Positions 10,651 through 22,927 of a DNA stretch of 64,000 nt are shown here, one piece after another. The stretch is from Cichorium intybus (lineage: Eukaryota > Streptophyta > Magnoliopsida > Asterales > Asteraceae). The notes beneath the pieces are model-generated. The model made no database searches and was not told the DNA's origin. It saw only the letters and a program-made list of their open reading frames with translations. The stretch spans positions 35,288,151 through 35,352,150 of the forward strand of contig CM042012.1 of NCBI GenBank assembly GCA_023525715.1, given 5' to 3'. Position 1 is the stretch's first letter, and each line of letters opens with the position of its first letter. The position numbers and the translations under genes were made by a program.

Positions 10651-10978
10651 TAGGGTCGGGTCGTTCTCGAGGACGGGTTGTTTAATGTGTGGGCATGTAT
10701 GGTAATTTGTGGAACTCACTAAGCTTTATGCTTACCCGTTGATTTTAAAACATTTTCAGGTACTTCAGTTAATAAAGGGGTGAGCTCAGCGTGACGGCGG
10801 CGCATCGCACATTTATGATTTGCAGTTATATTATTAAATAAGATTTATATAATTATGGGACGTATACACTCTGATAATAGTTTTGATGAACACCGCTTAA
10901 GCATGTTAATAAGATTATCTATGTTTTTACTTACATTTTTAAAGAAAATTTTTGATTGAAAATTGGGGCGTTACAAAT

Positions 10979-10991
10979 TGGTATCAGAGCC
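10979..10991 (+). other. primer-binding site (initiator Met-tRNA)
   Basis: TGGTATCAGAGCC, complementary to the 3' end of plant initiator methionine tRNA, starts 3 bp after the 5' LTR, the usual position for first-strand priming. Confidence 0.9.
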
Positions 10992-13900
10992 TTGGTTTGA
11001 GGGATTTGGATGAACTGTATTGGGAATCCAAACTCAAACTTAGGACTGAGAGCTTTTCGTTAAAGAAATAATGTTTTCTCTATAAAAGTTTTAAGTAGTT
11101 GGGTTGAATAACATGTGGAAGATTCCCTTGCATGTTATTGTTTGATTGTTGCTTGGGGGTTTGAAACATGGTATGCACACCTGACTTATGATTTTTAACG
11201 GATAATGAGTTTCGAAAAGAATGAGATGCGATGCGAACCGTCAACCGAGCTCAAGTAAGTTTTTGTGATTCCCAATTACCCATGCCAAGTTTGTGTTATG
11301 TGATGATATATGTATGCCAGAAAGTAGGCATGGAATTTAGTCAGGAAATGCATGCTAGAAATGCTTGGATTAGGATGCCTTCTGCCTGCTGTTTGTTATT
11401 TGTGCTGCTTTAGAATCTATGCTAACAGTATTAGGTTGCTTAGTGAATGCTATTGGGTTATATACAATTAGGATAAGATAGCCTAAGAATTCTTGGTCTA
11501 GCCTTACTGGCTGTTCCTTGTTTGGTTGTGACTTTGGGGTAGGATCATTTATTTTAATGTCTATCTTATTCTCGATTGTATACGACTGTGTGTCCGTGAG
11601 GCGACTCGATGGTGTTAGCAGAAGTTCTTTTAGGCACGGGTGGGGTGTGAGATCCTAGGTAGCCTAGGATGAGTGTTAGGCACTTGGGTGCGAGACCGTA
11701 TGAATATCAATGTCGAATAGATGAGCGGGTGGTGAATTAGAGTATTGGGGGACAAATTCTGGAACAAGTACGAATAGGTGTGGAAGGTAGTACCGGGCCC
11801 GTACTACCGAAAGCACAGGATTCATACTTGAGTCAGGAAGAGTTACCCAAAATTCTAAGGAACCGGGTAGGGTAGAGAATCAGGTATGATTCACATTATG
11901 AATTAGTTGCGAAATGAAAGTACACGTCTTCATCGTGGCGATGTTCGGTAATGAAGAGTGGGTTGTGAGTAGTTTCGGGTGTAACCAATGGAGATGGATC
12001 GGGATGGATCATAGGTGCAGAAATTGATCGCCGTTGAGGTATCAACGAGGGTTATAATTGGCAGCAATGGGTTAGGCGATGCATCCGAGTTGCTAGCCGA
12101 TGCATCTGGGTTTTGCATGTCAATGTTTCGAAGGTCTAGAGATGTGAATCCCGATAGACCTTATTCCTGTTTAATGGACTAACGACATGGTATGATGATT
12201 GGATTTGTTACAAAGGTTCGAGGCGCTGATCGATCGTGATCAGCACTAGGTATTGGCACAGATTCCAAGTGGGGGAGAGTTGTTGTTCTAAGAGAATAAA
12301 TGAAGCTTAATGCGTGTATAGCTCAGCTACTGGTATATGGGAGTACTTGCATTACGAATTATCAAGTGTTAGCTTGGGTTATGATGATAGAGAGAGAAGG
12401 GATTGGCAGCTTGTTGGAAACTGTGACCTGGGAATCTGCAGATAGGTTCCAGAGGATTACTAGGTACTCCTTTAGGGAATGGACTAGAATCCAGATTGAT
12501 TTAAGTGCCGACATTATGTCGACTTGTGTCACTCGAAGAGCAGGAAGGGCCCGTCCAGCTGCTGAAGCTGATGGACCTTGACTCCTGCTACCCAGCTGAA
12601 GTTAGAGTAATTAGAGACTACGTACAATGTATGACGAAAAATGCGAGTAGTGTGTGACTTATGGGATAAAGACCCACAGAAGATGGCTCCTTGGACAGAT
12701 AGCCACAAGTAGAGGGTTGAAGCGGAAAGGGAAGAAGGGTTCCCAATGTGGCATAGCCGACCATTGAGGATGGAAGTCTCATGGCAATGAGGGAGACGGC
12801 GCGGGGATGGATACCCGCGATCTAACAAGGCAGGGGCTAAGGCCTCGAAAAGGAAAAGTTGTAGCTTGGAGGAGGAAGATGGGAGTGTCATTGCGGGCTG
12901 GAGCTAGCAAGTGGTTATTGGTGCATCGAGTAGCTTTTCACCTTAGGGTAAAGGTGTTTGGAATAGCTTTGAGTAAAGGGAATTCTGCAAATTCAAGGAA
13001 GCAGTTGGAGGTTGTATGCATTGCGAAGAGGCAAGGATCTTGGCCATGCTAGGGATGCGTGGTCACCTCCATGGGAGTTTTGATTATTTCCATTAAGGCG
13101 CGGAGAACGTTGGACTATTGTATTTCGTTTCAACTCAGGACCTGGATGGCAGTAGGAGCGAGAGAGTCAAGTTTGGTATAAAAAGGGCGTTACAAATTGA
13201 AAAAAAGGCAAAGCATGGAAGTTGGGACGCCGGACTAAGGAGACAACGCGACCTGTTGGTTCGACTGCAAGATTACGCAAGCTATGGTGACTTTGGACAC
13301 CAGGGGTTCTGCTTGCATGGACTGATACTCAGAAGGATTGACGCAGAGAAATTATTCAGAGACCGGGAATCTACTTCAGGCTTCAGCAAGAGTTATGCAT
13401 GTAGGACAAACGTTTTCGAAATAAGAAATGTGTCATATGTGACAGCTCATTTCAGGAGCGCTAGTCAATAGTTTCAAGGAATGAAAGTATCGCGAGCCGA
13501 GAATCCTTCCCAGGCAGGAAAGGCTGGGCGAAGTTAGGAAGGGGTCGGAGCGAGGTTTTAAGGAAACGTTTTGGTGAGATGGTGTATCGATCGGGAAGGG
13601 TCAGCGTGGAAGCAACATATTAAGTAACGATATTATGAAGATAGGACGAGGGTTATGCTAAGCGATGCTAGGAACAAGGATAAGCGTTGGCCAGGAGCAT
13701 TGGGTCGTATTGGTGTAGTGATCGATTAAGGATTTTACGTCCTGGAGGATTGGTATCTCATGTGGGTACTGGGGCACTGTGCCTTGTTCGAGGTTGTGCC
13801 CCCTCGTGCCTCGGTGAGAGATAAGGTGTTGTCGGATGGAGTGTGCTATGTTGAGGTGGTACTGTGCTGTGTTCTGGTGAATACTTCGTGCTGATCGGGA

Positions 13901-15269
13901 GTGCCGGGTGCTTTATTGTAGCAATACTGTGTCGTGTTCCCTCGAGTACGAGATACGGTTTTAGCAGGCTGATTGGTCAGATTGGGTTGTGGGGCAGATA
14001 ATTTTTGTGCAGGATGAGTTAATGGTTATCTGGGTGCTGAAGATTAGTACCCTTAGATTGTTTGGTAGGATGGAAGATGATTATGGACCCCTCCATGATC
14101 GCATTTGCCAGATTAGTTGAGGTGAAGACTGCCTTGATTTTTGCTGATGGCTGCTTAGCTGGTAGGAATGAAAACCAAGGGCGAATCAGGGTGACATGAA
14201 GACTGGACGGATTATATTCAAGATAAAGACTTAGATGTGAAACCATGGAAGGGAACGCCTTTATGTGTGATAGTTCGGGTAAACGAAGGTTGTAGGGTGG
14301 GGTTAGCGGAGGGTGGCTAACCCATTAGGGTCGCTTTGGATGTCAGATATGGACAGGACTTTTTGTGCGGTAATGAACGAAGAGTTTGTGTCAAGTTTTT
14401 TTTTCGTTTGCCCGATGGGAAACATGGATGTGTATGATATTGGAGAGGATTATTGGTGATCTGGCCGATAAGGAAGTGGGGAATGGTTAAGAGGAGAGAG
14501 GTTTGATCGCTGGGAAGGTCAAGGCCAATCATCAAAAGATAGGTAGCTGATTTGGTCTCCGAAGGTTCCTGAAGTAGAATTTGGAGGAATGCCTATATGG
14601 GTTTATCATGGAAGTACCAAGGAACCCCCTCAGTGTGTTGATAAAATCGAGGATGTCGTAGACTGATGGAGTTAGAGTGCTCGCTTTAAGTCTATTATAG
14701 TATGCTGGTGTACGAAAGGTGGATGATGTTAAGGCTCGGGAGAAGGTACCCCGATATGGTGCTCTGGATGGTGATATCAGGTAAGGAGGTGCAGCTCACT
14801 CAGAAGTTTAAGAGAAGGTTCGTAATGTTGCGACACTAAAATTTGTTTCAGTACTGTGCATCACCCTTAGAAGGATGGCTGTATGGGGAGATCACTGTAG
14901 ACGCTTGAAGGAGTTCCTTCGGGATTACGTTCTTAGTTTGGTGGGAGTTGTAGTTTCTTATGTAACGTTGGTAGAGTCCTTTATGATGATGGTTAGCACA
15001 TGAGAAATGGTCTCTTGTGCAAGAAGTCGTACGGGAGAGAGTGTCAGGATTTCTATGTGTTCAAGAAGAGATTGTAGACTGATTTGAGCCGGAAGAAGAA
15101 TCATGATAATATGCAGTGATAGGACATGGGTTTATCGGTCGGAGTTTTGTCGTTAAGGTACCGATATACTGGAAAGTTGGACCCCGAGTATACCGGATCG
15201 TTGTTAGTATAATATATAGAATCTATGGTTCAGTCAGGCTCATGGTAACTTCTAGATTTCTTAGTTAAG
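10992..15269 (+). other. gypsy interior with no readable gag or pol core
   Basis: The GC content and the absence of AT-rich intergenic texture suggest former coding sequence, but all frames are interrupted. I could not recognise a zinc knuckle, a reverse transcriptase YxDD box or integrase motifs. The short open frames (for example 117 codons at 13118-13471) match nothing I know. Either it is decayed or it is a non-coding filler of a non-autonomous family. Confidence 0.5.
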
Positions 15270-15715
15270 GCTGTGCAAGGTGACGTGTTCGGTAGCGTGC
15301 AATTGGGAGAGAAATTGCGATACGACTGTCCGATTTCGAGTTCTAGGTTGGAGGTTTTGTTCTTCTTAAGGTGTCGCCTTGGAAGAGAGTTATTCGCTAC
15401 AGGAGTCGAGGAAAGCTGCCCGAGCAGCTTGGCTAGATTCACGACACGTTCCACGTTTCCCGATTCAGGATGTGTGTTGCCAATGAAATTTCAATTGTGC
15501 CCTTGGAGGGTATCCAATTTGGCGAACGCTTGAATTATCTGGAGCGACCGGTTGCTATCAAAGAAAGGAAATAAAGACTTTTCGAAATAAGACGATAGGG
15601 GTAGTTAAGGTGCAGTGGCAACATCGTAAGGGGTCTGAATGGACTTGGGAACCCGAGGAAGAAAATGTGGAGGTATTACCCCAAGTTGTTTTCAGGCACA
15701 GATTTCGGGGACGAA
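15270..15715 (+). pseudogene. C-terminal tail of gypsy pol (integrase end)
   Basis: Frame-shifted pieces match the end of plant Ty3/gypsy polyproteins: a block like VLLKVSPWK near 15355-15395 (the usual V is disturbed), an IHDTFHVS-like block near 15445-15470, and VQWQHRKGSEWTWEPEEE at about 15612-15665, ending just before the polypurine tract. This segment normally follows the integrase core. Several frameshifts separate the blocks, so no functional protein is possible. Confidence 0.75.
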
Positions 15716-15737
15716 ATCCATTCAAGTGGGGGAGAAT

Positions 15738-17208
15738 TGTAAGACCCGTTCCGCCGAGTCGCGGCCCGGAAGAATCCACGGCGCGGCTTTAGGAAGAATC
15801 TAGAATCGCGTAGGATTTGTACGCGCGGCGCGGTTCGAAAGAACCCGCGACGCGGTGTGCCTCTAATGTGAAAAACCCTAATTCGGATTTAAACGCCTAT
15901 ATAAAGGGTCCCAGCCCTAGGGTTCGTGTTTTTGGAAGTTCTCTGGAGTGGGGTCGACTAGTTTCAGCAGAGACTCTTTGGTTCGAGACTTTGGAGGTTT
16001 TTGGAGATTAGAAGAGGGAGATCCATCGCGAGAGAAGGCTTGCGACGGATCGTGGGCATCACTCCGCTTTTCAGAAGTAAGGTAAGAATATTTACCTTTC
16101 TGACTTTCCTTTTTATCTCGTCATGGGGTATTACCCATTGGTTTGTAGCCTTAGATGACTTGTAACAATTAGGATTTGGACCAAGGACATGCATGGACTT
16201 GCATGTCCATAAGGAAGTGACCTTAGGGTAGTTTCTGATCCCAGGAAGGGTTTAGAAAGGAACCCTAGCCGATTGATGTACTGTTAAGCGCTAATAACAT
16301 TTTGGAATGTTACGAGCCGCGACGCGGACTGGCTATGTCAGCGGCGCGGACTCGGCTGAACCCCCGTAATTATGCGATGGTAGCCGCGGCGCGTAGGGTG
16401 AGGAGCCATGCCGCGGCGAGCGACTGTTTGACCAAAAGGTTTGGTTTTGACCCTGGTTTGGTGGCAAACGTTGGGCCTGACCTTTAGGCAAGTCTATAAG
16501 AGTTTGGCCAGTAATTAATATGTTGTATATGTGGGATTTAGGTGATCAGACGAGCCTAGTTTGGGATATTAGCGATTATCCGGACGGTTGTGATTCAGGT
16601 GAGTATCCTCACCTTACTATATGATGTTGCATGTTAGGCATCTTGTGTGTTGTTTACAGTTATATGATTTGCTCTATATCTGTGGTTATTTGTTGTTGGG
16701 CTCAGTACTGATGCGTGTCCCCTCGTAGCTGTTGTATGGCGAGTTGGACTATTGCCTTGTCCCATAGCTGTTGTATGATGGGCTGGGCCATAACCGGGAA
16801 CCCATAGCTGTTGTATGATGGGTAGAACCTTCCCGTGTCCATAGCTGTTGTATGATGGACGCCCGTAGCTATTGTATGGCGGGTAGGGTCGGGTCGTTCT
16901 CGAGGACGGGTTGTTTAATGTGTGGGCATGTATGGTAATTTGTGGAACTCACTAAGCTTTATGCTTACCCGTTGATTTTAAAACATTTTCAGGTACTTCA
17001 GTTGATAAAGGGGTGAGCTCAGCGTGACGGCGGCGCATCGCACATTTATGATTTGCAGTTATATTATTAAATAAGATTTATATAATTATGGGACGTATAC
17101 ACTCTGATAATAGTTTTGATGAACACCGCTTAAGCATGTTAATAAGATTATCTATGTTTTTACTTACATTTTTAAAGAAAATTTTTGATTGAAAATTGGG
17201 GCGTTACA
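15738..17208 (+). repeat. 3' LTR of gypsy element
   Basis: 1471 bp, equal in length to the 5' LTR with no indels seen. Manual comparison finds about 13 substitutions (0.9%), mostly transitions. The hairpin array at 16722-16883 has one loop restored to the consensus (AGCTGTTGTATG in unit 4). Confidence 0.9.
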
Positions 17209-17354
17209 AGAAGTTAGAAAATGTATGTGTAACTGTGTTTAGTTATTTGACCACAATACAAATTTTTTTATCAAATCAAGCAATATAATATAAACTTCTT
17301 GGATAAGTACTGCAACGGTTTCCTCTAATATTAATTAGCATCCATTGACCATGC
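17209..17354. other. host sequence between gypsy and copia elements
   Basis: About 146 bp of AT-rich DNA with no recognisable feature, ending CATGC at the copia insertion point. Confidence 0.5.
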
Positions 17355-18120
17355 TGTTGGATTAGGTGTCTAAGTCATGACTTTATATTTATACTTATCT
17401 TGTTAATTGAAGCAAAGTCCATTTGGGTTGCCCTCATAGCTGGAGGTTAGGATAGATTTCAGTAGAGTAGAAGGTTGATTTATTAATTGTGTAATAAATC
17501 AATAAAATTAATTAAATGGTTTATTAATATATTTAAATGTTAATATGTTAATTAGAAACTATAATAATTAATTGAGATTTAATCTAAAATTAATTGGATT
17601 TAATTTAGTGATTAAATTAATTAATTAAAAGTGCAGGGACTGGTTTGTATTTATTCAATAGTTGAATAACTGGCAAGCCAGTAGCCAGGGGCCAAAGTTG
17701 GCGCCAATATGGATGGAACTCCATAGTTGGCGAAAACCCTAATTAGGGTTTAAAAGCCTTGGTCCAAATGGTCAACAGGCTTGCCCATTAAGGAGGCTCC
17801 TCTAGGGTTTCAGCTGTAACCCTTGGAGGCTATAAAAGAAACCTCCTGGCTCCCCTTTTCTGTGCCACTTTTGAACCAACAATACTCTGCTGGACTGTCT
17901 TCTCCATTGCTTGGGTGTGACTTCATTTGAGGCAGGATCTCTTTGCTGCTAGCTTCAAGAACAAGATCAAAAGGTTGGTTATTCTTCATTTGATCTTTAG
18001 AAATAATTGTTGGCTTTAGGATTTTAGTTTATTATCTTCATAGAAGAAAACATAGATCTTTCTAGGGTTGCATGTGAACCATAAGAAATTATTCGTTCAT
18101 TGTTTGCTAGAAAACCCTTC
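17355..18120 (+). repeat. 5' LTR of copia-type element
   Basis: 766 bp. It has the palindrome ATTCAATAGTTGAAT (about 17648-17662) and a TATA box at 17831-17837 set between GGAGG (17825-17829) and CCTCC (17842-17846). Confidence 0.88.
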
Positions 18121-18122
18121 AG

Positions 18123-18134
18123 TGGTATCAGAGC
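18123..18134 (+). other. primer-binding site (initiator Met-tRNA)
   Basis: TGGTATCAGAGC begins 2 bp after the LTR end, the standard copia arrangement. Confidence 0.9.
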
Positions 18135-18639
18135 TTAGGCTTGTTTTCTTATGAATTGATATAAACTGCTTGAATGATTATTGCCTTGAGTGTTTTTGCA
18201 AAAAACTCTCTTGGAATGGCCTAATTTCGTGGCCTAGGCTAGGGTTTCCTAACCCTAGCCGCCACCCCCTTGGATCCCCTTGATTTGCTTGCCTTTTATA
18301 AGTAGGTTGTTATTTATGGTAATTATTGGATAATTAAATAACTGGAACCCCTTATCTTTGCATGCTGATTTCGTGATCTAGGGATAAGGGTTAGGAAATT
18401 AATTTGATTAATTTTTGTGATTCCCTTATTATATTTAATTAATTTAATTAATTGTTAATTAAAAGATAAATTAAATCAGCTTATAGATTTAATTAAAATT
18501 TTCGAAAAATATATATAAATTCACGAAAATTCTTAGAAAATTAAATCTAAAATATTTTAATGAGATTAAAATATATCTTATATATTTATGATTAAAAGTT
18601 AATAATTTATATATAAGATAAAATTGGTTAGTCTTACCG

Positions 18640-18800
18640 CAAGTAGGCCTCATTCACAAAACTGTCCTATAAAGAGGGTATAAGGCGACTGCCTATAAAA
18701 TGGCGGTCTAATGGGTATCTACTCTTACCCACCGCTCTCCTGGTCAGTCAAGTGTCGTTAGCCGAACGGGTTTGATAGACCCGCTAAGCCTCTTAAAAGT
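18640..18800 (+). repeat. hairpin-rich stretch of the untranslated leader
   Basis: Three consecutive stems are visible: ACTGCC/GGCGGT (18688-18693 with 18702-18707, one G-U), TGGGTA/TACCCA (18712-18717 with 18726-18731) and CGGGT/ACCCG (18767-18771 with 18779-18783). They lie between the primer site and gag, where retroelements keep packaging and dimerisation signals. That role is inference. Confidence 0.5.
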
Positions 18801-18913
18801 ATAATGCTATAATTGAAAGTACTAGAACCTTAAACAAAACCCAATCTAGTTACTTTAGGATAAAATGTGAATTGGTGCTAATCCATGGAATTGCACATTG
18901 CACTTTGTGGAAC

Positions 18914-19029
18914 GTTGGTGGAGCGTGTGTGGTTTACCGGCACGCCAACTGGGGTCCGCAAAGACTTGCAATGGGTTTCTCGATTTTGTCATTATTAACG
19001 GAGCGTGTGTGGTTAACCGGCACGTTAAT
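18914..19029 (+). repeat. two conserved-core hairpins (units 1 and 2 of four)
   Basis: Unit 1: stem GTTGGTG (18914-18920) with CGCCAAC (18943-18949), one G-U pair. Unit 2: stem ATTAACG (18994-19000) with CGTTAAT (19023-19029), perfect. Both enclose a 22-nt core beginning GAGCGTGTGTGG and ending ACCGGCA. Units 3 and 4 are at 21963-21998 and 22928-22959. Confidence 0.8.
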
Positions 19030-19357
19030 TAGAGATGACAATTGACTTCGAGAGTACCAAGCGAATTTGCATGGTTATTCACACCCGGTCTGTGATCCTC
19101 GGCATCCCAGTCACAAACAGTGGGGCATATCCGAGACTAAACATGCCATTGAATAGTTCAATGTGTCTCAACAGATCTAGGAATTTATATGATGAAATTG
19201 ATATGTGCATTATCTACCTTAATGACCATTATGTTGTGATTACGGCATCCCTCTTCACACCATAGTTTGGGCATTTTGGGTCCTAGCCTTAATAAATAAT
19301 ATATTGGGTAATTATTTAAAAGGATTAATTAAACTAATAAAATTCTGTTTATTGTAG

Positions 19358-20197
19358 ATGTCTGAATCAAGTGTCTATTCTCCTCCCTCTCCTCCTTCAC
19401 CCATTTCTGAGAGCATCAGAAAGCACCTGCTAAATATGGAAAGGCTGACTGGCCTCAACTGTAAGGAATGGCTTCGCAATTAGATACTGGCTCTCGGCAT
19501 TGCTGGCAACCTACATCTCACCGAGTATCCGATCCCGGTTCCACCGGAACAAGTCATCATAAAGAGTTGTTATGATGAGCATAACTTCTTAGTTGATGTA
19601 TCCGAAAAGATTCGTGACCTCATGCTATTGACCATTGACCCCGAGTTCCGCAAGGATTTTGAATCCTTGGGGCCATATGAGTTAATGCAATCGGTTGAGG
19701 AAAAGTTTCAAAAACCGGTTGAAGAGGAACGAGCTAGGATCTTCAAAAGACTTGCAGAGTGTAAGTTAAAAGAAGGAAGTAGCATCGATTCGCATGTTCT
19801 TCAGATTGAAGCGTACATAGGCGAATTGTACAAACTTGGTTATTCCATGAGTCAGGAGTCGAGTGTTAACACTCTACTCGCTTCACTGACCAGTAAGTAC
19901 GATCTGTTCATTCAGACGTATAGAAAGGAAGACCAGAAAAAGACCTTAATGGAAATGCGTCCACTGTTGACTTTATACGAGTCACTCTTGGATAGGCATA
20001 GCTTCAATGGTTCAGCTACTTCTGGATTAAGTCAAGTGAAAAGACGCAGCAAGAAACGATCCAGATTGTCTGGACAAGTCTTGAACTGGGAATCCACAGA
20101 ATCGGATACAGTCGCGGAAAGATTGGAAGACGCTCCAAGGTCAAAATCTTTTGAAAGCTCAGGTATATCTAAAAACCTCAAAACTCATGTTCCATAA
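19358..20197 (+). pseudogene. copia gag-like ORF with one in-frame stop
   Basis: From ATG at 19358 one frame runs 280 codons to the stop at 20195-20197, broken only by TAG at 19481-19483 (after EWLRN). The N-terminus is Ser/Pro-rich, then MERLTGLNCKEW matches the start of the plant copia gag domain (UBN2 type). The middle part (KFQKPVEEERARIFKRLAEC, then SLTSKYDLFIQTY) continues it. A basic run RRSKKRSR follows. No Cys-His zinc knuckle is readable, so the protein is probably C-terminally degraded. Gag would form the particle shell. With a single stop it is the least decayed part of the element. Confidence 0.75.
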
Positions 20198-20589
20198 TTC
20201 CTTGATGCATAATGTGATAGTCACATTTTGGTTTGTACGCAGGGAATCAGTAGGGTACAGGACATTGGCGCATAGGAGCACATTTGGATTGGATTTCCGG
20301 CTCATGCAGTTTTGAAGTTTAGTTAGATGTTGAAATATTGTTATTAGCTTTTCAGATGCGTATGACATTACCTATCATATAGTACATTGTTCAAGTATTT
20401 TATTTTTTAATAAAATTGTCGTTTAATTTCTTTTAACATCTGTTGTTTGAAATTATCCTTGAAATGTTGTATGACTCTGTTGAATGCATGATTGATGATA
20501 ACTTGAATATTGAATGCATCCAAAATGTTTGGATTTTAGAAATTGTGTCCTTTTATGATTGTTAAGATAAATGTCATAAGAATTAATTC

Positions 20590-20835
20590 AACCAAAGGTC
20601 CAGTTAGACAGGACCTTGGAATCACTTGACTTAGAGTCACTTGATGAGTTGAGTTCTTAATGTATTAAGAAATGAATCAACCAAAGATCCAGTTGGACAG
20701 GACTTTGGAATCATTTGACTTAGATTCAAATGATGATTAAGTTCTTTATAAAGCACATGTGGCAAGAAATGAATCACCCAAAGATCCAGAGGATAGGATT
20801 TTGGAATCAGTTGACTTAGAGTCAACTGAAGATTG
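20590..20835 (+). repeat. three diverged ~85-bp tandem units with internal hairpins
   Basis: Units begin near 20592, 20676 and 20770, each with CAACCAAAG-like, GTCCAG-like and TTGACTTAGA-like blocks. Unit 2 forms ATCATTTGA/TCAAATGAT (20710-20718 with 20726-20734). Unit 3 forms TCAGTTGAC/GTCAACTGA (20807-20815 with 20821-20829). Unit 1 lacks that stem but has GGTCC/GGACC. Confidence 0.75.
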
Positions 20836-21962
20836 CAAGTCTTGAACAGAATAACAAAGTCATAAGTTTACATAGAGATGTAAAAGATATTGAGATTAGG
20901 AGCAACGGACACATCAGTTGCTGTGTATTGCTCGAATCTCCAAATAGAACACAATTGTTTGTACTTCACAATATTTGTCATTCGGTATGACGAATATGAC
21001 TTCGCTTATCAGAATAAGTGATTGGATTAAAACCTTGAACAGTTCAAGGACTTCAAAGGAAGTACGAGATCCACAGAACCTGAGTGACAACATAAATTGG
21101 GAAAATGTTTCACAGTTATTCTCTTCCAAGAACATCAATAATTATAATGTGTCTTAGGGAAGATGATGGAGCATTGGTCGAAACAGTTCGATCTTCAATG
21201 TATGAGATACATTGTCAATTAGTTTTCGATACATTGAATACTAAACCAGTCAGACCATATTCCAACCACATTCTAGACTAAGTAGGTTTTGGAGACACTG
21301 CTGAAATGTGAAGCTGGGATTATCCCACTTACACATAGAGAGTCCAGGGTCTTGTAGTGTTTGTCCGAACCTCATGACTAGCCTGCACCTTATCAGCAAT
21401 GTCGTTTCACTGGCTATCCCGTTGTACATGTAAAAGAAGAGCTCTTTTAGAAAGAACTCATGTTCTTAGGAACCAGTGGGAGTTGGGACAGTCCTGAATG
21501 AGTTCAGGATTAGCCATGTGATAAAACCTTTAGTCATCACTAGGCTTTGAGCAGAAATCAGATTTCCGTCTTAATACTGACATAATCTTCTCTTGACCAG
21601 TAGTATTGATCACCGTCATAAGTAGTTATGATCGGGGTGACATACCGAATAGTGGTAAAACACTATAGTTGGTACGAATTTACAATCCGACTACTTGGGA
21701 GCATTGGTGAGCCCGGTTGCTGCCAATTAAGAGAACCTTGGGACGAGATACAGTCTATGTGGCATTTTGATGGATTTTTACACCTGGTCTAAAAACCAGT
21801 GGGAGTAATTGAATCATCAAAAGAGAGCAGCATGGACAGAAACGTACCTTCAGAACATCTGGTTGAGTGAGACGATACCCAGAGTCAAGTAATTGATTCC
21901 GGGAGAAGCACTCTCAATAGAAGATGAAATCTGAAAGGATACTGCATGGAACATTGTAAGTC

Positions 21963-21998
21963 GTTAGTGGAGCGCGTGTGGATCACCGACACACTAAT
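21963..21998 (+). repeat. conserved-core hairpin, unit 3
   Basis: Stem GTTAGTG (21963-21969) with CACTAAT (21992-21998), one G-U pair, around a 22-nt core beginning GAGCGCGTGTGG and ending ACCGACA. Confidence 0.8.
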
Positions 21999-22927
21999 AG
22001 GGACTCACAAAGAGTATGCCAATACAAAGGTACATAGGCCCGGGATTACCCCATAGGCATCTCGCAAGAAAGGATATTCAGATTCTTAAAATATGCCAAA
22101 GGATTGGATTTTGAAAAAGGGCTGAAAGATATCCATTAAGATGTCAGAAAGGTTTGGATTCTCAAAATGTGCCATAAGCTCTGGATTTTGTGAATAGTCC
22201 ATAACCGTGTCAAGGCCAGTGGGAGTGTCGTTGTTATCTACTATCTCCATATGTGTGTTACATAATGTTTCTAGGAAACGTATCTTTTCATTACAAAGTG
22301 TAATGACTTGGTGTTAAGAGACGGGTCGCTATGAAAGACTTAATAAAGATATGGCATGCTCGGGTGGTTATAAACGTCTATGAGATAGATTGAAAATCTG
22401 CCAAAATGATCTTGATGAGACTCAATATGCATTGCCCTAGGAAATAGTTTCATGTCATTACAAAGTGTGATGATTTGGCATGAGAGATATAAAAGGCGCA
22501 ACATACTCACATAATCCATTGACATATATCAGATAGATGTTATCATCAGTATAGACCTAGCCATAGTAAGCATGATCTTGATAAGATTCAAGATGCATGG
22601 AAAAGAGTCTCCGAAAGGAAATAGTTATTGAAAGTCATGACACAAGGATTGCAACTAATCCTATGATTCCAAAAGAGTCTGGAATAGGACTAGATCGAAT
22701 CCAACAAAGTTCTTGGATCGATCAGAAGTGTCATGAACATGTCTTGATGACTTAATGCTTAGAGCATAGTGAGTCAGATTCAGGATATGACCTGGCTGGG
22801 AATACTTAATGGATTTTGTACATACGTGAGAAATCATTGGAAAATGATTAGGGGTAAATGTTGATAACAATTTGAAAAGAGTTTTTTAAAATAAGGACTT
22901 AATGGTTAAAGAATTTCGTTGGGATTC

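Larger units (their letters stand above)
9505..10975 (+). repeat. 5' LTR of gypsy element
   Basis: 1471 bp, starting TGTAAGACCCGTTCCG and ending GGGGCGTTACA. A TATA box (TATATAA, 9665-9671) implies a short U3 of roughly 190 bp and a long transcribed leader holding the hairpin array at 10489-10650. GCGGCGCGG-type motifs recur at 9545, 9590 and 10080-10190. Confidence 0.9.
9505..17208 (+). mobile_element. Ty3/gypsy LTR retrotransposon with intact LTRs, decayed interior
   Basis: Two 1471-bp LTRs (TGTAAGACCC...GCGTTACA) flank a 4.76-kb interior. A primer-binding site TGGTATCAGAGCC (10979-10991, initiator Met-tRNA type) follows the 5' LTR, and a polypurine tract (AAGTGGGGGAGA, about 15724-15735) precedes the 3' LTR. 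Flanks AGAAT (9500-9504) and AGAAG (17209-17213) match at four of five bases. The gypsy assignment rests on the C-terminal pol tail at 15270-15715. I could not find protease, reverse transcriptase or integrase cores, so coding capacity is lost. The LTRs differ at about 13 sites, so the insertion is young. Confidence 0.88.
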
